Assembly (NCBI GenBank): GCA_021371955.1
Contig: JAJFVD010000013.1
Span: 1-64,000 of the forward strand
Length of the DNA: 64,000 bases
DNA from: Bacteroidales bacterium
Lineage (GTDB): Bacteria > Bacteroidota > Bacteroidia > Bacteroidales > UBA932
Reading direction: 5' to 3'
Within the stretch, counting starts at the first letter, position 1. Each line of letters begins with the position of its first letter. Below are positions 1 to 7,426 of the stretch, one piece after another. The position numbers and the translations under genes were made by a program. Under the pieces are notes generated by a model. The model had not been told where the DNA came from. It made no database searches and saw nothing but the letters and a program-made list of their open reading frames with translations.

Positions 1-230
1 AATCCGTATCCACCAAAGCTTTAAATTAAAAAAGATGCCTCCTTTAATTGCTATGGGGTATTAGACCAAGTTTCCCTGGATTATCCCCCTGATACGGGCA
101 TGTTGCTCACGCGTTACGCACCCTTGCGCCGGTCGCCACCAGATATTGCTACCCGTGCTGCCCCTCGACTTGCATGTGTTAAGCCTGCCGCTAGCGTTCA
201 TCCTGAGCCAGGATCAAACTCTTCATTGTA
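1..230 (-). rRNA. 16S ribosomal RNA, 5' end (partial)
   Basis: Read on the minus strand, the segment opens with the universal bacterial 16S start (AGAGTTTGATCCTGGCTCAG, complement of about 206-225) followed by the Bacteroidota-like GATGAACGCTAGCGGCAGGC and the V1/V2 region. Only about the first 230 nt are present; the rest of the rrn operon lies beyond the left edge. The mature 5' end is placed near 229 by comparison with other 16S genes and could be off by a few bases. The V2 signature is of the Bacteroidales type, but I cannot assign a genus. Confidence 0.97.
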
Positions 231-343
231 AAAATTTTTATAATGTTTGCTTATATCCTAACTAGTACAAACCTAAATTTATTGATTAAGATTTGACGAA
301 GTTTTTTTAAAACCTCTACCTTGTTACTCTTTACTACCTATGC

Positions 344-358
344 TATCAAAGAACTTTC
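344..358 (-). promoter_or_regulatory. possible boxA-like antitermination element in rRNA leader
   Basis: The minus strand reads AAGTTCTTTGATAGC here, inside the predicted rRNA leader and downstream of the promoter. It resembles the boxA core (GnTCTTTGAnA) found in rRNA leaders. No boxB/boxC was identified, so this is a weak call from position and sequence similarity only. The rest of the gap from 231 to 516 is AT-rich leader and upstream sequence in which I see nothing else. Confidence 0.35.
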
Positions 359-388
359 TATCCAGCGTTTCATTTTCGAAACGGGCTG

Positions 389-419
389 CAAAGATATGTT
401 TCTTTTTTTTTCGAACAAA
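389..419 (-). promoter_or_regulatory. rRNA operon promoter, Bacteroidota consensus
   Basis: On the minus strand TTTG (complement of 416-419) is followed after exactly 19 nt by TATCTTTG (complement of 389-396). This is the textbook Bacteroidota -33/-7 promoter with both boxes intact. Transcription would start near 380, giving a leader of about 150 nt before 16S. The spacer is A-rich on the transcribed strand. Confidence 0.85.
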
Positions 420-516
420 ATTATTCTGGCTATTTTTTCTTCACAATTTATAAATAACTGATAATCAGCAATAAATTTTTAAAACACATTGTTATCTCCT
501 TTTCTAAAAAATGAGC

Positions 517-524
517 TACTTTTG
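517..524 (+). promoter_or_regulatory. -7 box (TACTTTTG) directly before the chromate transporter genes
   Basis: TACTTTTG fits TAnnTTTG and ends only 5 nt before the ATG at 530, so transcription would start at or next to the start codon. No good TTTG lies 19 nt upstream, so the promoter call rests on one box. Confidence 0.5.
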
Positions 525-529
525 TATCT

Positions 530-1066
530 ATGAATATATATCTGGAAATATTCACAACCTTCTCAAAGATTGGAGCCTTTACGATTGGAGGCGGATATGC
601 TATGATTCCTGTAATCCAGAGAGAGATAGTAGAGAAAAGGGGATGGGTTAATAATGAGGAATTTATGGACATGCTTGCCATATCTCAGTCTGCACCGGGG
701 ATCCTGGCAATAAACATCTCTATTTTCATAGGGCAAAGACTCAAGGGAATAAAAGGGAGCATTATTGCTGCAACAGGAACGGCACTCCCCTCTTTTGTAA
801 TGATACTGTTAATTGCAATGTTCTTCAACAATTTCAGAGACAATGAAATTGTAAACAGAGTCTTTATGGGTATACGGCCTGTTGTTGTTGCTCTTATTGC
901 AGTGCCGCTCATCAGTTTATCAAGATCCACAAAATTAAACAGATACACTTCGTTCATTCCGGCTATATCTGTATTACTTATAGTGATGCTTGGCATCTCT
1001 CCTGTATATCTGATAATAGCAGGAGCAGTATTGGGATTGTTTTACTTTTATCTCATTAAGCGATGA
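530..1066 (+). CDS. Chromate transporter, half-size subunit 1 (CHR family)
   Basis: A 178-aa membrane protein of the short-chain chromate ion transporter (CHR) family, which exports chromate or related oxyanions by proton-coupled transport. The N-terminal segment contains the family motif FSKIGAFTIGGGYAMIP (about residues 10-26), and the rest is four to five hydrophobic segments. Half-size CHR proteins occur as adjacent pairs that together match one full-length ChrA. The partner starts 4 nt before this gene's stop codon, which implies translational coupling. Start at 530 fits the family N-terminus; there is no room for a normal leader (see the -7 box). The physiological substrate may not be chromate. 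Confidence 0.88.
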   Translation: MNIYLEIFTTFSKIGAFTIGGGYAMIPVIQREIVEKRGWVNNEEFMDMLAISQSAPGILAINISIFIGQRLKGIKGSIIAATGTALPSFVMILLIAMFFNNFRDNEIVNRVFMGIRPVVVALIAVPLISLSRSTKLNRYTSFIPAISVLLIVMLGISPVYLIIAGAVLGLFYFYLIKR

Positions 1067-1587
1067 TTTATCTTCAACTTTTCATAACCTTTTTTAAAAT
1101 CGGCCTTTTCACATTTGGCGGAGGTTATGCTATGATTTCGCTTATCCAGAATGAAGTTGTGGTCACTCACCAATGGGTGGATGCCTCTACCTTTACAGAC
1201 ATAATTGCAATTTCCCAAATGACTCCGGGGCCCATAGGGATTAACAGCGCCACATATATCGGTTATTCTGTAACAGGAAACATCTGGGGCTCTTTAATTG
1301 CCACTTTTGCGGTGTGCCTCCCCTCTTTTATAATTATCCTTCTCATTGCTCTGCTTTATAAACAATTTAAGAAGAACAAATGGTTCGATGCAGCGCTCTC
1401 AGGGATAAAACCGGTAGTATTGGGGCTCATTGCATCGGCAGCCATACTCCTTGTTACTCCGGACAATTTCGTGGACTGGAAGAGCTGGGTTTTGTTCGGA
1501 GCAGCTTTTGCCGCAACCCAATGGGGGAAGCAAAGTCCTATTCTGATTATAATTCTCGGCGGAATTGCCGGATACATATTGTATTAA
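1063..1587 (+). CDS. Chromate transporter, half-size subunit 2 (CHR family)
   Basis: A 174-aa membrane protein, second half of the split CHR transporter. It repeats the N-terminal family motif (FFKIGLFTFGGGYAMI, about residues 9-24) and carries PGPIGINSATYIGY (about 55-68), typical of the CHR domain. ATG overlaps the upstream stop region by 4 nt (ATGA type), so the two halves are probably translated together and form a heterodimer in the inner membrane. Its paralogue next door arose presumably by tandem duplication. Confidence 0.88.
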   Translation: MIYLQLFITFFKIGLFTFGGGYAMISLIQNEVVVTHQWVDASTFTDIIAISQMTPGPIGINSATYIGYSVTGNIWGSLIATFAVCLPSFIIILLIALLYKQFKKNKWFDAALSGIKPVVLGLIASAAILLVTPDNFVDWKSWVLFGAAFAATQWGKQSPILIIILGGIAGYILY

Positions 1588-1603
1588 TATTAAATAAACT
1601 ATA

Positions 1604-2269
1604 ATGAAAAAATTACTACTGATTACCGTATTTGCTCTCGGAATCGGCTCCTATGTATTTGGGCAGACAAATAAATACAGCACCCTTTATTATCAGAGAG
1701 CTTCGCTATTTGAAAAACTCCCGGTGAATAATAGCGACATTATATTCTTAGGGAACAGCATTACCCATTTTGGCGAGTGGAGCGAGATTTTTGACAACAG
1801 GCACATTAAAAACAGGGGCATAAGCGGTGATATAGTTCAGGGCGTATACGACCGTCTCGACCCGATACTTAAAGGGCAGCCAAAAAAGATTTTCCTGCTT
1901 ATTGGCATAAACGATGTCTCTCATAATGTTACTGCAGATTCAATTGTGAACGGCATTGCAAAAGTTGCCGGCAAAATTGCTGCAGAGAGCCCAAAAACAA
2001 AGCTGTATATACAAAGCGTCTTTCCCGTTAACGAGAGTTTCAACATGTTTTTGGGCGCAACAAAAAAAGGAGACGTAGTAATTGAAATTAACAAAGGACT
2101 GCGCAAGCTGTGCCGGGATAAAGGGCTCACATTTATTGACGTATATTCTGCACTTAAGAGCAAAGACAGCGAAGCCCTGGACGCTCGTTATACAAATGAT
2201 GGCCTGCACCTGATGGGTGAAGGGTATATGGTTTGGAAGAGTGTTGTGACTAAATATCTAAAAGACTAA
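1604..2269 (+). CDS. Secreted SGNH/GDSL-family hydrolase
   Basis: 221 aa with a cleavable signal peptide ending near residue 21 (VFGQ). The SGNH blocks are all visible: GNSIT with catalytic Ser52, the block II Gly in GISGD, GINDV (block III Asn), and DGLHL near 199-203 for the Asp/His pair. Family members are lipases/esterases or acetylhydrolases acting on carbohydrate esters; block I is GNSI rather than GDSL, as in many Bacteroidota platelet-activating-factor acetylhydrolase-like proteins. The gene follows the chromate pair by 16 nt and could be cotranscribed. Substrate is not predictable from the sequence. Confidence 0.85.
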   Translation: MKKLLLITVFALGIGSYVFGQTNKYSTLYYQRASLFEKLPVNNSDIIFLGNSITHFGEWSEIFDNRHIKNRGISGDIVQGVYDRLDPILKGQPKKIFLLIGINDVSHNVTADSIVNGIAKVAGKIAAESPKTKLYIQSVFPVNESFNMFLGATKKGDVVIEINKGLRKLCRDKGLTFIDVYSALKSKDSEALDARYTNDGLHLMGEGYMVWKSVVTKYLKD

Positions 2270-2322
2270 AATCCCACAGTTGTTGCCTCAAAGCGCTCGG
2301 CGAGGCCGGGTGGAGATGCAAG

Positions 2323-2350
2323 AAAAAACCCGGCACTGCTTAGTACCGGG
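2323..2350 (-). terminator. Rho-independent terminator downstream of tRNA-His
   Basis: CCCGG (2329-2333) pairs with CCGGG (2346-2350), extended by three more pairs after one mismatch, around a GCTT loop. On the minus strand the stem is followed by six Ts (complement of 2323-2328), so it terminates the tRNA transcript. Confidence 0.65.
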
Positions 2351-2365
2351 AATTTAAAAAATTTG

Positions 2366-2440
2366 GGTGGAAGATGGGGCTCGAACCCACGACCTCTAGT
2401 GCCACAAACTAGCGCTCTAACCAGCTGAGCTACGACCACC
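2366..2440 (-). tRNA. tRNA-His (GTG)
   Basis: The minus strand folds as a tRNA: D stem GCTC/GAGC, anticodon stem CTAGT/ACTAG around TTGTGGC (anticodon GTG), T arm GTGGG-TTCGAGC-CCCAT. The extra 5' G(-1) opposite discriminator C73 is the hallmark of tRNA-His. CCA is not encoded. Oddly, the acceptor stem (GTGGTCG against CTTCCAC) has two adjacent mismatches, T5-T68 and C6-T67. Confidence 0.93.
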
Positions 2441-2577
2441 GTGTTCCCGAAGATTCGGGGATGCAAAAATAGATATTTTTTCCAAATAAAAAATAATAAA
2501 TCGTTAAAAGATAGAGCAAATATCAATTCGTAAGCAAAAAGTTACGATTTAGTAGTCGTTTATTAAGTTCTTTTTTC

Positions 2578-2585
2578 TACTTTTG
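2578..2585 (+). promoter_or_regulatory. -7 box of the OadA-like gene
   Basis: TACTTTTG fits TAnnTTTG and lies 47 nt before the ATG at 2633. A clear -33 TTTG is not seen at the expected distance. Confidence 0.5.
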
Positions 2586-2632
2586 CCGCTTGAAATTGTA
2601 ATTGCTGAGAATTATAAAAACAATATAAAATT

Positions 2633-4414
2633 ATGGCTCGCGAAATTAAATTCTCCCTGTTATACAGGGACATGTGGCAATCATCGGGGAAATATGTACC
2701 GATGGTTCATCAGTTGAAAGAGATTGCACCTGTTATTATTGACATGGGTTGCTTCGACCGGGTTGAGACCAACGGTGGAGCATTTGAACAGGTAAACCTG
2801 TTATTCGGAGAAAATCCGAATTATGCAGTTCGTGAATGGACAGCGCCATTTAATAAAGTAGGTATCCAGACACACATGCTTGAGCGTGGTTTGAATGCCC
2901 TCAGAATGAATCCGGTACCGGAAGATGTTCGTGAACTGATGTATAAAGTTAAGGCAAAACAAGGTACAAACATCTCCCGCTCTTTCTGCGGACTAAACGA
3001 TCCGAGAAATCTTGAACTATCTGCTAAGTATGCAAAGAAAGGTGGAATGATATCTCAGATTGCATTAAGTATCACATCTTCTCCTGTTCACACAGTTGAA
3101 TACTACATGAGTCTTGTAGATAAAGTTGTTGCTTTCGGAGCAGATGAGATTTGTCTTAAGGATATGGCCGGTATTGGCCGTCCTGCATTTCTTGGCCGCC
3201 TGACAAAATCAATTAAAGACAAATATCCTCACATTATTGTTGAATACCACGGACACTCCGGTCCCGGTTTTTCAGTAGCATCTATGCTTGAGGTTGCCCG
3301 TGCAGGTGCCGAATATATTGACGTTGCAATGGAGCCGCTCGCATGGGGCATGGTTCACCCGGATGTTATTACAATCCAGGCAATGCTTAAGGACGCCGGA
3401 TTCCTTGTTAAGGATATTAACATGGATGCATACATGGAGGCAAGAAGACTCACTCAGACTTATATCGATGACTTCCTCGGTTACTTCATTGACCCAAGCA
3501 ACAAGCAAATGACATCTCTCCTTGTTGGCTGCGGCCTACCGGGTGGTATGATGGGTTCTATGATGGCCGACCTTAGAGGTTTCATGGGAGCAATCAATTC
3601 ATCTCTCAGGAATCAGGGTAAAAGAGAGCTTCAGTTAAACGAACTCGTAGTTATGCTATTCCAGGAAGTAGAATATGTATGGCCTCGCCTTGGATACCCT
3701 CCTCTCGTGACTCCGTTCAGCCAGTATGTTAAAAATACTGCACTCATGAACCTTATGCACACATTGAAGGGAGAACCAAGATGGACAACAATTGACAAAG
3801 ACACATGGAACATGATTCTGGGTAAAACCGGTAAGCTTCCTGGTGAACTTGCACCTGAAATTGTTCAGCTTGCAAAAGATAAAGGTCTTGAATTCTATAC
3901 AGGAAATCCACAGGATGCCTTCCCTAATGAACTTGAAAAATTCAGAAAAGAGATGATCGAGAACAAATGGGATCTCGGACAAGACGACGAAGAGCTGTTT
4001 GAATTTGCCATGCACGAAAGACAATACCGCGATTATAAGAGCGGCGTTGCAAAACAAAGATTCAATCAGGAACTTGAAGCAGCAAAAACAAAGGCCGGTG
4101 CTCCAATTATTGTAACCCGTCCGGTTGTTGAGATGCCTAAGGTTGATGTAGAAAAAATCATAGAAAGATATCCAAATGCCAAACCTGTACAGGCTACCGT
4201 TAAAGGACAGTTAATCTGGCAGTATGATATGATGGACGCTTCATCGGCTCCAAATATCGGCGAAGCAGTAGAGGCAAACAAAACAATGTGTTTCGTTCAG
4301 GCTTTCTACGGAATAGAAGAAATTAAACCGTCTTTCGGAGGTAAAATCGTGGCAGTATGCGCAAAGCATGGTGACACTATTGCCAAGGGAGAAATAATCG
4401 CGTTTGTAGAATAA
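2633..4414 (+). CDS. OadA/PycB-type carboxyltransferase with a non-biotinylatable carrier-like C-terminus
   Basis: 593 aa. N-terminal (about 1-300) is an HMGL-like TIM-barrel carboxyltransferase domain with LKDMAG (the carbamylated-Lys motif) and a metal-binding YHGHSG in place of the usual HTHDTSG; the middle is the conserved PYC_OADA domain. Relatives are the alpha subunit of oxaloacetate decarboxylase, pyruvate carboxylase subunit B and transcarboxylase 5S, which move CO2 between oxaloacetate/pyruvate and biotin. The last about 70 residues align with the second half of a biotin-carrier domain, but the EAMKM motif reads QAFYG: the biotinyl Lys is Tyr559 (4307-4309). If active, it would need a separate biotin carrier, as 5S does. 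It stands alone between its own promoter and a terminator. Substrate assignment is uncertain. Confidence 0.8.
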   Translation: MAREIKFSLLYRDMWQSSGKYVPMVHQLKEIAPVIIDMGCFDRVETNGGAFEQVNLLFGENPNYAVREWTAPFNKVGIQTHMLERGLNALRMNPVPEDVRELMYKVKAKQGTNISRSFCGLNDPRNLELSAKYAKKGGMISQIALSITSSPVHTVEYYMSLVDKVVAFGADEICLKDMAGIGRPAFLGRLTKSIKDKYPHIIVEYHGHSGPGFSVASMLEVARAGAEYIDVAMEPLAWGMVHPDVITIQAMLKDAGFLVKDINMDAYMEARRLTQTYIDDFLGYFIDPSNKQMTSLLVGCGLPGGMMGSMMADLRGFMGAINSSLRNQGKRELQLNELVVMLFQEVEYVWPRLGYPPLVTPFSQYVKNTALMNLMHTLKGEPRWTTIDKDTWNMILGKTGKLPGELAPEIVQLAKDKGLEFYTGNPQDAFPNELEKFRKEMIENKWDLGQDDEELFEFAMHERQYRDYKSGVAKQRFNQELEAAKTKAGAPIIVTRPVVEMPKVDVEKIIERYPNAKPVQATVKGQLIWQYDMMDASSAPNIGEAVEANKTMCFVQAFYGIEEIKPSFGGKIVAVCAKHGDTIAKGEIIAFVE

Positions 4415-4435
4415 CGTTTCTTTAATAACTTTATT

Positions 4436-4474
4436 GAGGCTGGCTGAAAGTAATTTAGCCGGCCTCTTTTTTTA
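4436..4474 (+). terminator. Terminator after the OadA-like gene
   Basis: GAGGCTGGCT (4436-4445) pairs with AGCCGGCCTC (4456-4465) with one G-T pair, followed by a run of T. A standard intrinsic terminator. Confidence 0.85.
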
Positions 4475-4570
4475 TTTTGAAAAACCTATGCAACGCACGA
4501 AGGCGGAAATGCATCTTTATATTGACTAGTCAAACAAACAACATTAACAAACATTATAAACTTTATAAAG

Positions 4571-5287
4571 ATGAAAGGTAGATTTCTTAAGCTATTATCA
4601 CTTGTTATTATTTTAACAATCTCACTAGCCTCCTGCACAAAAGAAGGAATCGATTTGGGTAAATTTAATCTGAGCTACGGAGTGATAGTCGGAACAAATC
4701 CGGATTATTCCGTCAAGCTTGATAATGGTACAACTCTCACCATTCGGGTTAACCGTGTTCCTCAAATAATAGTTAAGGACGGACAAAGGGTACTTGTAGA
4801 TTACACGATTCTGGAAGATGACAATAAACCTGCTGTAAGTGCGCTACCCGGAACGCAGCCGGTTATTCTTAATTACATCTATGATATCCTGGCAAAAAAT
4901 GTAATCATGTCCTCAGCAGTGAACACTGTAGAAAAAAGCGACAGCATTGGTCATGACTATATTGATGTTCTGGATAGCTGGGTAGGATCTAAATATTTAA
5001 ACATCCACTTCGAAGTGTTACGCGAGAACCCGGTTACCAAACATATGATTTCTCTTGTTTACGACGAAGAGAGAAGTACCGCCACCGACAAATACTTTAC
5101 TTTACGCCACAATGCTTTTGGCGACAGAAGGGCTTATAATTCATTCGGAAGAGTTTCTTTCAATATCGAAAATATCCTGAGTACTATAAGCGATGGGAGC
5201 AATGTAAAAATTCACCTTGAATGGAAAAGCGATTTTTACGGAGACCAGTCGAAAACCATTGTATTAAGTAATTGGTTCTGCGACTAA
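4571..5287 (+). CDS. NigD-like lipoprotein
   Basis: 238 aa with a lipoprotein signal peptide (lipobox LASC, Cys about residue 22). The region about 35-80 (KLDNGTTLTIRVNR ... GQRVLVDYTIL) and the C-terminal beta-rich part match the layout of NigD-like proteins, which are restricted to Bacteroidota: an N-terminal OB-like and a C-terminal beta-sandwich domain. The founding family is linked to nigrescin bacteriocin loci, but most copies have no known function. Single gene with its own downstream hairpin. Family call is from recalled sequence character, not a search. Confidence 0.7.
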   Translation: MKGRFLKLLSLVIILTISLASCTKEGIDLGKFNLSYGVIVGTNPDYSVKLDNGTTLTIRVNRVPQIIVKDGQRVLVDYTILEDDNKPAVSALPGTQPVILNYIYDILAKNVIMSSAVNTVEKSDSIGHDYIDVLDSWVGSKYLNIHFEVLRENPVTKHMISLVYDEERSTATDKYFTLRHNAFGDRRAYNSFGRVSFNIENILSTISDGSNVKIHLEWKSDFYGDQSKTIVLSNWFCD

Positions 5288-5310
5288 AAAATAACCCTGA
5301 TACTACCTAA

Positions 5311-5349
5311 TAATGAGGCTGCCTGAAAAACAGGCAGCCTCATTATTTA
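5311..5349. terminator. Perfect 15-bp hairpin between NigD-like gene and tRNA-Arg
   Basis: TAATGAGGCTGCCTG (5311-5325) and its exact complement (5331-5345) enclose AAAAA. It lies downstream of both convergent genes and probably terminates both; the T-run on the plus side is short (TTTATTG). Confidence 0.7.
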
Positions 5350-5352
5350 TTG

Positions 5353-5426
5353 TGACCTAGGAGGGATTCAAACCCCCGACCTTCAGAACCGGAATCTGAC
5401 GTTCTATTCAGCTGAACTACTAGGCC
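5353..5426 (-). tRNA. tRNA-Arg (CCG)
   Basis: Minus-strand cloverleaf: acceptor GGCCTAG/CTAGGTC with one G-T pair, anticodon stem TCAGA/TCTGA around TTCCGGT (anticodon CCG), T arm GGGGG-TTTGAAT-CCCTC, discriminator A. CCA not encoded. A TATCTTTG box sits 12 nt upstream. Confidence 0.95.
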
Positions 5427-5437
5427 AAAAGCGGATG

Positions 5438-5481
5438 GCAAAGATACATATTTTATAATTCTCTAAAAAATGTATCTTTGC
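5438..5481. promoter_or_regulatory. Divergent promoter pair for tRNA-Arg (-) and fabD (+)
   Basis: Minus-strand TATCTTTG (complement of 5439-5446) and plus-strand TATCTTTG (5473-5480) face away from each other. Their flanks match so closely that 5438-5449 and 5470-5481 form a perfect 12-bp inverted repeat. At the -33 spacing each side has TTTT rather than TTTG. Confidence 0.7.
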
Positions 5482-5506
5482 GGATGAACTTTTAACATAA
5501 AAATTG

Positions 5507-6382
5507 ATGAAAGCATTTGTATTTCCAGGTCAGGGTGCGCAGTTCAGCGGGATGGGTAAAGAGCTGTATGACACGCAACCAAAGGCCAGGGAGCTTTTTG
5601 AAAAAGCAAATGAAATCCTTGGGTTCCGTATTACAGATATAATGTTTGCCGGGACAGATGAGGAGCTTAAAAAGACAAAAGTAACTCAACCTGCAATATT
5701 CCTTCACTCGGTAATTTTAGCTAAATGCTACGAAGGGTTCAATCCTCAAATGGTTGCCGGACACTCGCTCGGAGAGTTTTCTGCACTTGTGGCTGCCGGG
5801 GCAATGACTTTTGAAGACGGGCTAAGGCTTGTTTCGACAAGGGCAAAGGCTATGCAAAAGGCATGTGAACTGGAGCCGTCTACAATGGCTGCGGTGCTTG
5901 GCATTGAAGACGAAGTGGTTGACAGAATTTGCAAGGAAGTTAAGGGAATTGTCGTTCCTGCGAACTATAATTCAAATGGTCAGATAGTAATTTCCGGATC
6001 CATAGAAGCGGTTACAGAAGCCTGCGAACTGCTTAAAGCGGCAGGAGCGAAAAGGGCAATAGTACTTGCTGTAGGAGGTGCGTTCCACTCTCCTCTCATG
6101 GAACCTGCAAGACAAGAACTTGCTGCTGCAATTGAAGCTGCAGTTTTCACCGAGCCTATATGTCCTGTTTATCAGAATGTAGATTCCAATCCGCACACAA
6201 ATCCGCTGGAAATCAAAGCAAACCTCATCAGCCAGCTTACTGCTCCGGTATTATGGAAACATAGTGTTGAGAATATGTGGGCAGATGGCGCAAGAGAATT
6301 TGTGGAACTTGGCCCCGGAAGTGTTCTCCAGAATCTGATTAAAAAGATTGCTCCGGAGAGCATTACAGAAGGACGTCAATAA
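5507..6382 (+). CDS. fabD: Malonyl-CoA:ACP transacylase FabD
   Basis: 291 aa from the ATG at 5507; a TTG three bases upstream is less likely. It loads malonyl groups from CoA onto acyl carrier protein, the first committed step of type II fatty-acid synthesis in the cytoplasm. N-terminal FPGQGAQ (oxyanion hole, residues 6-12), nucleophile Ser87 in GHSLGE, and the active-site His in GAFHSPLM near 190-200. Length is usual (about 290-310). It is a single gene here rather than part of a fab operon, driven by the TATCTTTG box at 5473. Confidence 0.95.
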   Translation: MKAFVFPGQGAQFSGMGKELYDTQPKARELFEKANEILGFRITDIMFAGTDEELKKTKVTQPAIFLHSVILAKCYEGFNPQMVAGHSLGEFSALVAAGAMTFEDGLRLVSTRAKAMQKACELEPSTMAAVLGIEDEVVDRICKEVKGIVVPANYNSNGQIVISGSIEAVTEACELLKAAGAKRAIVLAVGGAFHSPLMEPARQELAAAIEAAVFTEPICPVYQNVDSNPHTNPLEIKANLISQLTAPVLWKHSVENMWADGAREFVELGPGSVLQNLIKKIAPESITEGRQ

Positions 6383-6393
6383 AACAGCTCCTG

Positions 6394-7095
6394 TCAGAGA
6401 TTATTCGAGAGTATTTGTTTGAAGAGAGTTATTATCTCTTCCCTGTTCTCTTGCTTAATATTGTTCTTTGAATAATACTCCTCAATAAATGCTTTTTGTG
6501 AGGGGAAGAATCTTTGAAGGGTCCTCTTTGTAACAAGAAAAAGTTTTCCGCGATTTGCAAGTAAAAGGTTGTCCAGATAACTGAAGGCCAGAGTTGCATC
6601 CGAGATTACATTTTCAATTTTGCTGTTGAAACTTTTAATTTCGACTTTCTGGATTGAAGAAACATCGTTTTTAATTCCATACGCTCCTTCTATTCTCTCT
6701 GCGCCAATATGCAGGGTTCTGGAAATAACAAGAGATGTATAGCCATCGGTATCAATAACCTGTACATACTGATTATTAACTTTTACAAACAATACTTTTC
6801 CGGCAGAAACAGATTCTACAAGTTTTTCATCAGCAGCTGCAAGCGTGTCTCCCTGAGCATCTAAGAATCTGAGCGTTTGTGACAAAGTATGGATATTAAC
6901 CTTTCCTTCGTATATATCTCCGTTTGTAAACTTAATCCGGGCATCGGTAAAATCCGGCAGAATGTACAACTTAGATTTGAAGAAATCCCCTTCGACAACT
7001 TTTCCTTTCGAGACCTTGATAAACCCGGATTGAGCCGACAGCATCAAACAAGAAAACAGAAAAAAAATAAATAAAGAGACCTTCTTCATAATCAT
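6394..7095 (-). CDS. Secreted protein of unknown function
   Basis: 233 aa (231 if translation starts at the second ATG, 7089, which gives the cleaner signal peptide MKKVSLF...). The signal peptide ends at LSAQ. The mature part is beta-rich for about 120 residues (FTNGDIYEGKVNIHT..., ending near GYTSLVISRT), then helical with a basic C-terminus. I do not recognise a catalytic motif; the pattern suggests a Bacteroidota-specific periplasmic or surface protein. It is convergent with fabD (11-nt gap), with no obvious terminator between. Confidence 0.65.
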   Translation of the reverse strand: MIMKKVSLFIFFLFSCLMLSAQSGFIKVSKGKVVEGDFFKSKLYILPDFTDARIKFTNGDIYEGKVNIHTLSQTLRFLDAQGDTLAAADEKLVESVSAGKVLFVKVNNQYVQVIDTDGYTSLVISRTLHIGAERIEGAYGIKNDVSSIQKVEIKSFNSKIENVISDATLAFSYLDNLLLANRGKLFLVTKRTLQRFFPSQKAFIEEYYSKNNIKQENREEIITLFKQILSNNL

Positions 7096-7159
7096 TTTAT
7101 TGGATTGATTTAGCGTGTTGAAAGTACTAAAATTACTTTTAAAATCTAAAAATATTTAT

Positions 7160-7167
7160 TACTTTTG
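7160..7167 (+). promoter_or_regulatory. -7 box upstream of the small ORF and nifJ
   Basis: TACTTTTG fits TAnnTTTG. It lies 18 nt before the ATG of a 58-codon ORF and about 260 nt before nifJ, so if it drives nifJ the transcript has a long leader. The stretch 7096-7426 otherwise holds the small ORF and one hairpin (GGCAAA ... TTTGCC, 7233-7260). Confidence 0.45.
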
Positions 7168-7185
7168 GATTATAGTTGATATACC

Positions 7186-7362
7186 ATGCCCACTCCTCAT
7201 CAAATAGCAAAAGAGTTCGAGATAGAGACAGAGCTTATATCGGCAAAACCCTTGGGCGGGGGCTTTGCCAAAAAAGGATGTATAGCAAAGAGATTTTCAA
7301 TATGGTCTGTAACACGAAGGTGGCTACCGGCCATATTAATTTATTGTACCATTCAAAACTAA
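7186..7362 (+). pseudogene. 58-codon ORF, possibly the remnant start of a kinase-like gene
   Basis: An ATG-initiated reading frame 18 nt after a -7 box. The first 27 residues (QIAKEFEIETELISAKPLGG from residue 6) resemble the N-termini of the aminoglycoside/choline phosphotransferase-like kinases common in Bacteroidota, which begin with a short helix and then KPLGxGxINDT. After the glycines the match ends and the frame runs on into basic sequence to a stop at 7360. It could be a decayed gene start, a genuine small protein, or chance. Weak call. Confidence 0.3.
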
Positions 7363-7426
7363 TTTACCGGCTAATCAGTTAAAAATAAACAAATTAATAT
7401 AAGTACTAATATCTAAAAAAATAGCT

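Noticed and set aside
530..1587. One chromate transporter gene broken by a frameshift
   Set aside because: Each half has its own start and repeats the N-terminal family motif, so these are two genuine half-size subunits.
7096..7426. TPP riboswitch before nifJ (a TPP enzyme)
   Set aside because: The conserved CUGAGA and ACCUGAUCUGGAUAAUGCCAG parts are absent.
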